Assembly: GCA_921293015.1 (NCBI GenBank)
Contig: OV121095.1
Coordinates: 38,599,484-38,663,483 of the forward strand
Reading direction: 5' to 3'
Origin: Phorcus lineatus
Taxonomy: Eukaryota > Mollusca > Gastropoda > Trochida > Trochidae
Length of the DNA: 64,000 bases
Made by a program: the position numbers and the translations under genes. Positions 34,736-47,200 of the stretch are shown piece after piece; position 1 is the stretch's first letter; each line of letters opens with the position of its first letter. The notes below the pieces were generated by a model. It searched no databases and had not been told where the DNA came from. It saw only the letters and a program-made list of their open reading frames with translations.

Positions 34736-36767
34736 AGATTTTAGTAAAGGCTAGGGGAGGTTATTAGGCAGCTAGCAACATTAAGAAACATTGAATTTGA
34801 ATGGAACGAAACATTCTGTGCACTGAAGTGTAATTTATTTACTGTGACATCTGAGTATCCAAAATATGTGTTCATGACGTGTCAAAGGATTTATTTCAAG
34901 AGTATATATACCTTAATTTACAAGAGATACACTTCAAGATTTTTTTCTACTAAACTGATAAGGCAACAGACAACCAGATATATGTAGGATCACGATCAAA
35001 CATATTCCATGTCTGCCATGCCACGAGGACAACATGTTACCATGTAAGCGATGATAACAATTATATCATAGAACGAAATTCACTTAACCACAGGGGCGGT
35101 GAGTGCAAACTCGTGAAAGAAAAAGTAAAATACATATTTGTCACAACCAGGAAGTTGGTAGCTTTCTAAACTATCAAACTATTTGGTTTCGATAGCCTGA
35201 GGAATTTTATACCCGGTACAGACTCTAACAGAAAAAAATGCGTGTGAGATACGCTGATTTCAATAATAGCATTAATAAGCAATATATTCATGTACATTTC
35301 AGACATTTCGTCTCTATGCTACTTCATCATCTTACCACGACTTATAATTGAAACATTTTCTTATGTATCAAGAATCTTCTCAAATGAACCTTTAGCCTCA
35401 GATGTAAATTCGAAGTTTCTATGCGAGTCGACGACCTCTTATCAATGGCGTCTTATCAAATCTCGATAAAAAATATGTTGATATGCAACAACTAAATTGA
35501 TAAAACAGATCGAGACAACAAAATCGAAACATTGTTAGTTTAAATCAATGGCAAAATGTTTGAAAATTAACATTTTCAGTCAAGCATGTCTTATTACGCC
35601 TTAAGAGAATTAATAAACGAAATCATCTAATTGTATTTCCAGCAAAGTTAACTAAACATAAACCCAACACGGAAGGTGTCGAATTTGCTGACCTTGCTAA
35701 ACTTGTAGGCATAGTCACCAGTGATTCATCTGGCCTATGTTTGTGTGGTAGCATGTTTATCTCGACACGATTTTCTTGATAGTTTCAAGCTCATTACAAT
35801 AATTAGTCACGTAATCACCACATATCTTATTCATGTTAGAAATATTTAAAGCAAATACTTAAAGATACATTTATTATATCTGCCTTAATTCGAACGAAAA
35901 ACGGGTCTTTAAACTTGAAATGTGCAACCCTTAAGCACACGAGGAGACTTGAATTTCCTGTTGCAAAATAAGCAACATATTTCTATGCAGAACGATGACA
36001 ATTTCCACCATTTTGGTACCTGAGTTTGCAATCTAATTCAATTCATTTCATTTTCGTAATTATAACATCGATTTTACACAGTAATGCAACAGGAATTGCC
36101 CAAGACGAATGAAATGAAACAAAAATGAACTTCTTGAAATACTTTTAATCAATATACGGATAGTGAAATGGAAATCGAACATTTGATCCTTATTTTCCTC
36201 TTACTTATGAGTTTATTGGAGTTTTTTTTATACATCTTCAAAGAAACCTAGCTTTTGTTTTAGAACTTTTTTCACTCAAGCCCACAAAGTAGCATGCCAT
36301 TTACAAGATGTTAACCTTTATACACCTTCGAACATACAAAGATAAGACGTACATTTCATGATGATGAACAACATTGAATCAATGTTCCGTTTCTACAGGA
36401 AGACGATGATAATCTAAAATGTAATAGATTAATTTTTTTAGGAAGATGTCAGCGATAAAATCAATGTCGGTAATATTTTTAATTATCTTGTAATGCAAAA
36501 TTTTGGCGATGATTCAGTATCGAAATGCCATATTTGTATAAAAAGATCTATAAGAATATTCTTGATTTTATGTTTATTCCAATCAATATTCACCTCTGAT
36601 TGATAAACCCATGACTCGTTATTTCCCTTCCTTATCAATGTATCATGGTTACATATTAGCCGTCTGTTGTTAGAAGCACTATCAAAATAAAATATTCATT
36701 AACATGTATGCTTGTTTGGCGTCTTCCTGTGATCAGTCTTGTCCAGAAATATATCATTTAAGCGTGT
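34736..36767. other. No gene recognised
   Basis: AT-rich sequence with no domain-bearing open frame or clear repeat. Confidence 0.4.
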
Positions 36768-37560
36768 TTAACAAATGATATATAGAGAGTTCTTCTCTTT
36801 ACCCGGAACAATTTTCGTAAGAAATGAGATGGATATTTCAATAATGTTTGAATTTTCAACTTTCTCGATTTCATATGGAACAACAAGTACATCAAACAAA
36901 TTGACAAGTAATTGATAAATTGAGAAGTCTAGCTTTGCATAAAACGTCATCAATTCTTTTCAAACTCTTGTCGCAAAATGATTTCATAGCGGAGTTGATA
37001 CAGCACTTCCTGAAAATCATACCCAAGAATTTATATTTATCGGCTTTTTGTAAGTATGTGTTTAATATTGCAACTATAAGTAAAGATATTCTATCTTTGT
37101 GCCGTTACACATTAGATTTATCTATACTGATTTTAAACCTTTTTCTTATTACAAAAATTGCTAAATACATCAAGTTGTTTATGCAGATAACATTTACTTC
37201 TTACTAAGATAACAGTAGCAGTGAAAAAAGTCTCAAATATTATATATAATATATCGTCATTCAAAACAGCACAAAAATGAAAAAGAAAACCAATCAAAAT
37301 ATTGATCAATACCGTTAACGAATAACGCAAAAAGCAGGGGTGTGATATTCTCACCCTGTCTGAAACCTTTAGATAAAATATTAAGATGAATGAAATTTGG
37401 TTGATACACATGATTTTTTACCTTTATAATAGACTGTAATGATTAAGTAGCTTATTCCACAATCCAAGTCTGTAGACGTTATTAAAGCCTTCTCGAAATA
37501 TATGACAGCACAGAATTATTTCTTTTTCTTACTTTTGACAACGATAGTTATGGTTAGCAA
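36768..37560 (-). mobile_element. LINE reverse-transcriptase relic
   Basis: On the minus strand, broken frames give in order: RLGLWNKLLNHY (after a worn F-x-KAF-D block), SKGFRQGENITPLLFALFVN (the RQG...SPLLF-LF-ND motif of reverse transcriptases), LHKQLDVFSNFCN, ADKYKFLGMIF and LFDVLVVP. This is the normal order in LINE ORF2 from RT motif 2 through the post-RT region. The catalytic YADD is not intact, and multiple shifts and stops make it a dead copy. Confidence 0.7.
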
Positions 37561-39030
37561 CAGGTGATCATTTGCCAATTTCTTCAATTATGCTTTTGAG
37601 GTATTCATTTGTGATATTATGAAGCACCCCTTGCTTTGTTACTTTTGAGGCGATTATAAATTCGTCATTTCGTATTGGTTGATCAAATATCCTTATTGTC
37701 ATGCATATGCTGAGAAATATTTTCATTTATATTTTCATCGTCATCAAATTCGGTCTCTCTATTCAATGTTGTGTAGTGATTGAACAGTTTACCAATAGGT
37801 GACGTTGTATCAACACGGTTACCGATCTTTGATCATTCTTTTCCACATTGTCGAAGTTGCGTTGCATATTATCTGTAAATAAAACATTGAGAACGCCTTT
37901 CTTTTCGAAATATAAGTTATTACCAAGTGAGTAACCGATGTTAATTGATATCTTATAAATAATGCAAGATAAACAACTCTCCGGAAGATTAACTAGGACA
38001 CAGGTTTTGACAAACTTCCAAATGTTGGATCGTTGCGTGATGTGTTATGTTTATAAATAACACAGACAACCATTTCATTCGGGTATCTAAGGGGATGGGT
38101 TACTCTTGTTATCAAATGTGGTCTTGAACTTTGAACTTCCGGTTTGATGACCTTTCCTGTCCCAGAGGAAACCCAACTGGCTGCATTACTCATACAACAG
38201 TACCTTGTATATGTTGACATACTGCAATGATTGTGACTCGTATGTGTTACAGTTTTGTTCATTCAACAAACAATTAAACTGTGTGCATATTAAAAGTTAC
38301 ATGGTCAATGGTTTCAATGATGGATTTCCCGTTTATCGTTTACAATTGATAAGTAATTCATTCAACAGTCAATGGCAAGCTTACTTCTAATCAAAATACA
38401 AACGTTGTATACAAACGCACTACCTAACCTTCAACATGTTGAAATTTGATGTTCTATGAATATGTATGGTACCTTGCAAAAGAAATAAAGTGAATAGATA
38501 AAAAGCTGTTGCACATGTATCTCATTCTCACAGAAGGGACACACAATTCTCATGTACTTTTAATTTTGCAAATTTCAGTCCAAATAAGAGTATAATTTAA
38601 GTAAAAGGTATCTACACATCAATTAATCGCATAGAATACTTATAAGTATCAAGAAAAGATTTATTCTCGCCAGCTTGCTACTTAAATTTCATCCGCAATG
38701 TCGTTTTATTACAGAATAAAATTTAAACAACATAATATTGGCTAGGAGCATATACTCTAAAGGACAGTATGACTTGATGTACTAAAATAATCAGTATCTA
38801 AAGATGCCAAATTGGTTTGATGTATTATCTGCTTTGCTAAATAATATCACTTGAAACGCTCTCTTACAGGAAGATGCAAAAGTCGGTGGATAACCTATCT
38901 CGATGCAGGTTGCACTTAGAGAACCCTGAGTCACTAGCTTTAAGTGCGATTCTCCCTTAAAAAGGTTCTTGGGAATGAGTAAAACATATATCATACAAAA
39001 TTGAATTTAATGTAGAAGAACATGAAAATT
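37561..39030. other. No gene recognised
   Basis: Possibly further LINE remnant close to 37561 on the minus strand; otherwise nothing was identified. Confidence 0.35.
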
Positions 39031-39106
39031 AAAGCACAAGGTTATAGAATGTATTTAAAGCACAAGGTTATAGAATATATTTAAAGCACAAGGTTATAGA
39101 ATATAA
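39031..39106. repeat. 26-bp tandem repeat, three units
   Basis: Units of AAAGCACAAGGTTATAGAAT followed by (A/G)TATTT are nearly identical. The third unit ends at ATAATTC. Confidence 0.95.
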
Positions 39107-39169
39107 TTCAGTCTGTGAGGAAATATCCCACTTCCAGTAAGCCCATCTTCTTCACAAGGTATCAACACC

Positions 39170-40008
39170 TTAAAGGGACAGTTCGTCATCGAATGTTTTT
39201 GTCGATACGACATTCGAGAAGACACCTCGGGTAAGGTAATGACTTTTAAAATAGAAAGACTTAAGATAATTCAATGTTTGAAGGAAATCTCATCAAATCG
39301 TCCTCTGATATGAAATTTCCAATGCGGCGATTGCAAAATTACATCTTCCTGTTTATGACGTCATATCATTTTGATCTCATTTATAATTGATGACAAAAGC
39401 ATTGTGACGTAATGAAGATGACTTTAGCAAAGCATTGTCCAAAAACTGATTCCCACTTAATAACACACAAGCGATATCTGAGGTTGAACAAAGGTTTGAA
39501 TGTATAAGGTTTCCATCCTTCAAGGATTCAGATCGTCTATGGTGTTTGAGTAAAAAGATGTCAATCTTTATAAATGGTCTTATTTTATCGAGAAGTTATG
39601 TTTGTTTCTGAAAATTAGCATCTTAATGTTAATCAGTTCAGTACAGTTACAATAAACAGATTAAAGTCATCATTTGTGATGGAAAACCGGACAATGGCGC
39701 ACCCAATGACTCAAACGTAATATTGAATATTCATTTACAGCAGACACAAAGACAAATATGGATAGGTACTATTGGGTAGGTAATCTAATTAATATACATG
39801 TACATGGGACACGGAATTCCAACTTCTTCACAATTTTCTTGCGATATTTCGATTATTCGATTATACGAGAGAATATCATTATTTTGGAATTTTTGAGATA
39901 AAGATGCAAGTTTAGGGAGGCGATTTGAATTTCACTCAGGACGAATAGTATTTAGGAGCTGATTTAACCCATATAAAAAAAAATCACCCATACTCTGTGT
40001 CCCTTTAA
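39170..40008. mobile_element. TTAA-flanked element, AGGGACA ends
   Basis: TTAA at 39170-39173 is followed by AGGGACA, and TGTCCCT is followed by TTAA at 40005-40008. The enclosed 831 bp has no transposase frame. The ends and TTAA duplication fit a non-autonomous piggyBac-type element, but the inverted repeat is only about 7-8 bp, so this is inference. Confidence 0.45.
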
Positions 40009-41395
40009 CTTATCACAATCAGTGTATTATTTGTATGTGTAAAAAGAATGAAAAAAACTCCTTTAATAAATTTTGATCAATATTACAGATTAAGCAATGT
40101 TAAATATATGAACTGTTTTTCTTATCATGCAATAAAAGATGAATACACGAACTGAAACAATTTGAATTTTGTTAAAACATAAAACAAAATTCATCGTACA
40201 TTCCCTCCAGTATCTCCCCGGAATATAACATGATAACCTTAAGACCCCTGAGCGCATTTCTACTGTTAAAAAGCCATTCCGTGTGTTAACGTACTGTACT
40301 TTTAACTTAATTAATTGTGAAGTTCTACCGAGAAGCACTTGCTGTTGCTAAAATGTATCTTTGTCAATGCCGACAGGAACTCAAACATATAGTAATTAGA
40401 GTTTAAAAAGTTATACAATTAGTATTTGGTACGTTTGATTTCGTCTTTGGCACACATTGAAATATTTAATTGAAAACGAATAATTTTCATATATTTCGCT
40501 GTTTCGGATGAATGAGACGCGTATGTGAGATCTTTTGAATATAAATATAATCATAAATGGTGTTTTAAAAATCTAATACGATACAATGAGTCTTGGAGTC
40601 TCTATTATCCAGAACAGGTTCTATCTTGCTCACAATAAAATATTGACAAAAGGTATTTCCCCCGAACTTCCTCTAAATACCATACATTCGTATAATGGGC
40701 CTTAGCAGGCATGACACAAGAAATAAATACGTCATTGACCAAATAACACTGACAAAATCATAAGGTGAAGGTCGTCAAACCGGAAGTACAGAGGTGGCCC
40801 CATTACGACGACCGTGTGACGACATAAGCCATCGTCAATAGATATCAACCTCCGCTTGTTGTATGACTCGTTGTCATTAAAAAACTTGCAAATGTTACAT
40901 AACTTTTTTTCCCTCGGTTAAAAAATGTCTTTGTGAGTGTGGTCTTTTGGCGAAGGATAGTATATTGAGATTGCTCTTATTATATATTATGATATTATAT
41001 ATATTGTGGCAAACGTAAGTCGTAACATAGTTACTAAATATTCAATATTTATCCAGTTATCTTTTTTCTGGAATAGATTAATCGCTTGTATGAATTTAAA
41101 ACTGGTATCGTTCATGTGATGATTATATACGCGCTTCATACTATTCAGACAAAAATTCAGTGAAATCAAAATCCATACTCTTCAAAACAACTTGGTAGAA
41201 TTAATGATTAATTTTTTTTTATTAACTTTTAGCCGTTGAAAACATGATAGCACCATTTCTAATACGCTGTTTATACTTCTCGTATCAATAGTTCTGAAAC
41301 GTGTAGCAGTCCATATTCCTTTACTCTTAGAATATCTATTATGTGCTGGAAATATTATGATATATAATGTTACTTAACACCCCACTCCACTACAC

Positions 41396-41432
41396 TGCAA
41401 TGAATATATATATATATATATATAATTCATTG
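41396..41432. repeat. (TA)n inside a perfect palindrome
   Basis: CAATGAAT, a TA run and ATTCATTG form a continuous inverted repeat able to extrude as a cruciform. Confidence 0.85.
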
Positions 41433-41560
41433 TCTAACCTGAAAAAGCCATCATGACAGAAAGCGCTTTTTAGCAAATGTGAATGTGTTTATGTACCTAA
41501 TTCTACAATAACTTTATTTTATCTACATATATACATACAGAAAAATTCATCATTATAAAT

Positions 41561-41604
41561 ACACACACACACACCCATACATACATACATACATACATAC
41601 ATAG
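41561..41604. repeat. (AC)n followed by (ATAC)n microsatellite
   Basis: A run of AC dinucleotides leads directly into ATAC tetranucleotides. Confidence 0.9.
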
Positions 41605-41739
41605 ATGTATTTTGGTCCGATTGTCGTTTTGTTTGAATTAAACGTTTTCTAATTTTGCAATGAATACGTTAAAATTACTTAGAAAATTATGCAAAGATGA
41701 ATATGGATCTTTAATATGCCATATTCTTAAAAGTCAAAG

Positions 41740-41799
41740 ACTGAAGATGAATCTTTGCATATCAGGTCGTTACCAGACATGTAAAGATTTATCTTCAGT
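41740..41799. other. 60-nt hairpin with 21-bp arms
   Basis: Arms 41740-41760 and 41779-41799 pair with two mismatches around an 18-nt loop. A pre-miRNA is conceivable in size of duplex, but the flanking stem does not extend, so a chance or MITE-type hairpin is equally likely. Confidence 0.3.
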
Positions 41800-43282
41800 G
41801 TTATATACATATACACACGTTATCAGCGGCATGTGAACAACCTTATTATTCAATGGTAACAACCTTATCGCCTGACGATTCAATAATCCCTTCAGCTTGA
41901 GAAAAAACGCGGTGCAAATTGACTCTTCAGATTATACGACAATTTATGTAAGACGGAACTTCTTTACAAAGCGCTTGACATGTGTACTTCTGAAAGTGAA
42001 AAGGGGTATAAAAGGGGTATTTTACCCCGTTACCCGTTCCTAATCTCAGTTAAGTCTCTGAATGCTTTTAATCTTATTCAACTAATTGCAACGTTCTTGC
42101 TAAAAACCGCATGTAAATATTCTCATCTAGACTAGTAAAACATGTTAATTTTCGTGCAAATCGCTTTAACAGGAAATAACGTGTTAAGCCTTTAAGAGGC
42201 CGAAAAAACATGGCCTTAATATTCAAAGTACATCTTCACATGCATGATAGATTAGCGAATGTATGAATTCTATAAGTGTGAAATTACCTTCCGTATAGTT
42301 GTTTTATGACCTGTCTTGAAAGAAGAATAAAGCGGTGTATGAAAACTGCTTCTCGTGTTACATGGATATACACAACACCGTAATCTTTCAGAAGTATTTA
42401 TTCATCCATGTACATAGTCACCATAACCACAAATAAAACCTACAACTACATCTACGGAATTATGATAACTTAATATAAACCTAATTCACCACGTTGTGGT
42501 TACGTTTTTTTATACCTTCAGTATACACAATTAGGGACCACACAGTGGTCAAGGCTTGCTATTGACATAGATAAATACCAAAGATATGCTTAAGAAACAA
42601 ACTTCGGGTATGTTAACAACTGCTAAAGTGCAACTCCCACATCGAAATACCGGAAAAGCTGTTGATATAAATGACCTAATTGGTAGACACGTGGTCGTAA
42701 AATGATGGTGCTTAACTTTGATCTTGTGTAGAACGGAAGGTTTATTTTTGCAATCTCTAAAAGAATGAGTTTAAATTTAACTACTTCAATCTTTTACAGG
42801 TTTTAAAATGAAAAAAGATTTCTATTAGTAGCTTCTTTAAATGACACTCTACCATTTTGTGAAATGGAATGAAACTATTATGAAAATGACACACTGATAA
42901 AATGTCGAAGACTGACGAAGAGTAAACGTATATGGACGAGTAAATGATGCCTCTTCTTACCTGTGTACACCGGCAAATAATGCAAAAAATGTTATTAAAA
43001 CAATATTAAATAATTGAATGAGAATAAGTTAATAAAATATAAACTATCGAAAAACTGTATCACTAGGGGTAATATTCGAACGGATCATGTTCCAATAAAT
43101 AGAGTATATTTCAAGATGGAAGGGAGATAAGAAATATACTACAAATAAACATTATCTCCCCCCACAAATAAGCGACTGTAGTAGAACTTTACATTCTGTT
43201 TCAATTCCCTCCAAAATTGAAACACACACGCAAACACACACAAAGGGTCTATCCCTGTTGTACAATACACAACCATCCAGAG

Positions 43283-43983
43283 CCGTATTCAGTCACTGTA
43301 TACAGTCCCCGGTACTAGTCTATGAGATTTATATCCAAACTGTTCCTCAGTGACGACTTGTACAAGTATTTCCATGAGGCCACCGTATTCAGTCACTGTA
43401 TACAGTCCCCGGTACTAGTCTATGAGACTTATATCCAAACTGTTCCCCAGTGACGACTTGTACAAGTATTTCCATGAGGCCACCGTATTCAGTCACTGTA
43501 TACAGTCCCCGGTACTAGTCTATGAGACGTATATCCAAACTGTTCCCCAGTGACGACTTGTACAAGTATTTCCATGAGGCCACCGTATTCAGTCACTGTA
43601 TACAGTTCCCGGTAGTTAGTCTACGAGACTTATATCCAAACTGTGCCCCAGTGACGACTTGTACAAGTATTTCCATGAGGCCACCGTATTCAGTCACTGT
43701 ATACAGTCCCCGGTACTAGTCTACGAGACTTATATCCAAACTGTTACCCAGTGACGACTTGTACAAGTATTTCCATGAGGCCACCGTATTAAGTCACTGT
43801 ATACAGTCCCCGGTACTAGTCTACGAGACTTATATCCAAACTGTTCCCCAGTGACGACTTGTACAAGTATTTCCATGAGGCCACCGTATTCAGTCACTGT
43901 ATACAGTCCCCGGTACTAGTCTACGAGACTTATATCCAAGCTGTGCCCTAGTGACGACTTGTACAAGTATTTCCATGAGGCCA
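43283..43983 (-). repeat. Seven-unit 100-bp tandem array of the TNF gene 2 3' end
   Basis: Units begin at 43283, 43383, 43483, 43583, 43684, 43784 and 43884; one is 101 bp. On the minus strand each unit contains the last coding bases of TNF gene 2 (SWKYLYKSSL, then (G/R)(N/H)SLDI(S/N/R)L(V/I)D and a stop) plus about 40 bp of 3' flank. The unit starting at 43884 carries the genuine stop codon (43916-43918). The others lie downstream and would be 3' UTR. Units farther from the gene differ more (V to I, G to R, S to N), suggesting stepwise outward duplication. Confidence 0.95.
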
Positions 43984-44298
43984 CCACGTAAAACCCCTCA
44001 TTTTTCCTCAATCGCAGATTCATCCTCAGCCCCTGGTTTCTGTATTCCCCTCTGTAGAGTGTCATTTCGCTCCCCAGGGCCTCAACGTATCCTTTTGAGG
44101 ATATTTTTACGATAGAGAGATGAACATTATACTTTTCTTCCTTCATTTTGTTGTTGATTGAGTCAAGTTTAATCTGGACAGATACATCATAGACGCCGTC
44201 AATCAACGCGTACACGTTACCGTCGCCCGTCACCTTAATTCGACCTTGAATGAAGGTCACGCCGTCAAAATTGTCGTTCTGCCAAACCAAAGTTCCAT
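43916..44298 (-). CDS. TNF gene 2, coding exon 4
   Basis: Encodes residues 137-263 up to the TAG at 43916-43918. The acceptor on the minus strand is a T-rich tract ending TTTTTTTTCCAG. It receives one base from exon 3, the same phase as the last intron of TNF gene 1. The final 100 bp or so is the source of the downstream tandem array. Confidence 0.8.
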
Positions 44299-47200
44299 CT
44301 GGAAAAAAAATTATTTTAAGTTTCTCTTTGAATAAAACTTGATTGTCTTTGGTGGATAAGTACATATCTTAAGTAATGTTAAACATTATTTAAAAAAATA
44401 CAAGTTTGAGGTTGTCCGCTGACCTGCGTAAAAAGTGCAAACGATAGACGCACAAGTAGGTGAACAAACTTTCGGGATGCAGTAGTGTATCATTTATTGG
44501 TAAAATCCAGTACTTATATATACTTATATAATCAGTACTTATAAGTTGTTAAGTATTGTGAATATTTACTATGCCTGTGCTCTGTTCCACGGAAGTTTAG
44601 CCGCTGGTGGGTGGCTGGACGCAGTCGATCGTTGACTTTCTTTGGTGTCTTTTTACCTTTGGTAGAGAAGAAACAAACGTTAATGTGATATAAAGACTTA
44701 GAATAAAATCGATATGATGGATTCAAACCGTTAATGGATTGGATGAACCAAATCCTATTTCTTATAAAAAAAATACCTTCGACAACGGAAGTATGTTTTA
44801 CTTTCATAATTTTAAAAACGTCGCATTGCCGAAGGACAATCAACATCAATTATCAAAAAGTGAATAGATATTTCATTTTGGCTTGATTGCATATATCAAA
44901 TTATTCATATTTTAGCGTGTATAATTGCATAATAAAAGGTTGATATCGTTTATTGTTTCTGTTTTGTATTATTGATTTATCTACTCACTTCTTTTGATGA
45001 GATCAGAACGATCGCCATTTATCTGGGAAAAGAAAGAAATTGACATTATTCGTGTTTGCAAGATATTTTAAGCGACATAGAGAGCGCCGTCAAAAAATGA
45101 GAAAATGAGACCATTTACCAAAAATATCTTGAATGACACCTTTTTGTTTACCTGAAACCTTCAGAAGTTGATAAATGTTTATTTTGGACATTCAAAAAAC
45201 AAACAAAACGGAAACCTATTTTAAGGTTGATAAGATGTGATGTCAAATATTGGGATGCTTTTGGATGTATATGGTAAAGAACATAAGGAACTATTTTTCG
45301 TCTTTATTTTCATAAATATTAATTCATACTAAATCATATCGTACACTTTACGTTAAATGTGATTGTTTGGTAATGTTGATACTCTAAAGACCTTCAATGC
45401 CTATTTTGCTATATTTGGAACAGGTCGTCAAAAAGTTATTGGTTTTGCTTTCGTCTTTTTCTAATTAAGCGGGATTATTGCGAAACTTATTATACCAATA
45501 CATATCATTACAATAGATGACATAATATATCTCCAAAAAAATCCTTAGCAGTGTGAAATGTAAGTTTAAGTTAAGTAGAGTAGATTAAGTAGATTTCTCG
45601 TATTTATGATCATGATATATTTTTGTAAAATACATCACTCACTGTTAGTGTTATTCATTCTGTTTTTCTTTCATGGGTGTCCGAGTATATAATGATATAT
45701 TTTTGTAAAATACATCACTCACTGTTAGTGTTATTCATTCTGTTTTTCTTTCATTGGTTGTCCGAGTATATAATGATATATTTTTGTAAATCAAATCACT
45801 CACTGTTAGTGTTATTCATTCTGTTTTTCTTTCATTGGTTGTCCGAGTATATAATGATATATTTTTGTAAAATACATCACTCACTGTTAGTGTTATTCAT
45901 TCTGTTTTTCTTCCATTGGTTGTCCGAGTATATAATGATATATTTTTGTAAATTAAATCACTCACTGTTAGTGTTATTCATTCTGTTTTTCTTCCATTGG
46001 TTGTCCGAGTATATAATGATATATTTTTGTAAATTAAATCACTCACTGTTAGTGTTATTCATTCTGTTTTTCTTCCATTGGTTGTCCGAGTATATAATGA
46101 TATATTTTTGTAAATTAAATCACTCACTGTTAGTGTTATTCATTCTGTTTTTCTTCCATTGGTTGTCCGAGTATATAATGATATATTTTTGTAAATTAAA
46201 TCACTCACTGTTAGTGTTATTCATTCTGTTTTTCTTCCATTGGTTGTCCGAGTATATAATGATATATTTTTGTAAATTAAATCACTCACTGTTAGTGTTA
46301 TTCATTCTGTTTTTCTTCCATTGGTTGTCCGAGTATACAATGATACCAATTCATATAGATCATTTCATTTGAAATGTGATTGGTTAAATAAAAACATAAT
46401 GCTAACCGTTCATTTCCTATTACGCTATATACCGAAATACTACCATTGGCTTATTCTTTCTTGCTCAGGATGCATGATTACGAAACACATCGTACGAGTA
46501 TGATTTGGCGTTAGATTTACTTTCCCTTTGGATCTGTGAATAGCACCAACTCCGTGTATACACATAAATAGCACCAACTCCGTGTATACACATGATTAAC
46601 ACGTCCCGCCAATCGTAAGGTATGAACTGAGTACCAGTGGCTTTTTAGAAGCCGAAGTCAAACAGATTAAGTTAATATGAGTAACAACTTCTTTATTCCA
46701 TGTTTCAATGGTATCCTCTGCATCGTTTCACATAAGGATGTTTACCTGAATGAAATACGATCTTCATTAAACATTTCTTCATGTATGTACATAACGTGAT
46801 TATAATGGAGACGTCATGTCATCGGGTTGCCTGACTTTTTAAATGACAGGAATTCGGCAACGGGGAAGTTCGATGCTTTTCAAAAAAGATTTTCAATAAG
46901 GTAGTAGAAAAAAATCATCTATTAACGATATGATTTCTATTATTAACGAATATATGTAAAAAGGGAAAAAATATTCGGTTTTAATCTTCCCTTAAAGGGA
47001 AAGTAACAAGCGTTTATGTTAACAAATTGATCTCACAACAAATTTGAAATATTTCTTATTAAACATTAAACTATTAAATTATTCTAATGTTATTAGGGTC
47101 GTCTTGATAACAACGCGTTACAGTGACTCGCCAATCCAATGTGTGTAATCTCATTAAATTGTATAGAAGACATAAGCTGTAAGTAAGGATCCCTGTCTTA

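Larger units (their letters stand above)
40009..43280. other. No gene recognised; candidate 3' UTR of TNF gene 2 near the right end
   Basis: Holds the simple repeats and hairpin listed separately. On the minus strand an AATAAA (plus TTTATT at 42741-42746) lies downstream of the TNF gene 2 repeat array and could end that transcript. No coding region was recognised. Confidence 0.35.

Noticed and set aside
36920-37207. 95-codon plus-strand frame
   Set aside because: It is antisense to a LINE reverse-transcriptase relic recognised on the minus strand.
43283-43983. CRISPR-like array
   Set aside because: Units are contiguous with no unique spacers, are eukaryotic in context and match the adjacent coding exon.
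45677-46372. 231-codon hydrophobic repeat protein
   Set aside because: It is the translation of an 81-bp minisatellite within the TNF gene 2 intron, on the opposite strand, with no signal or domain.
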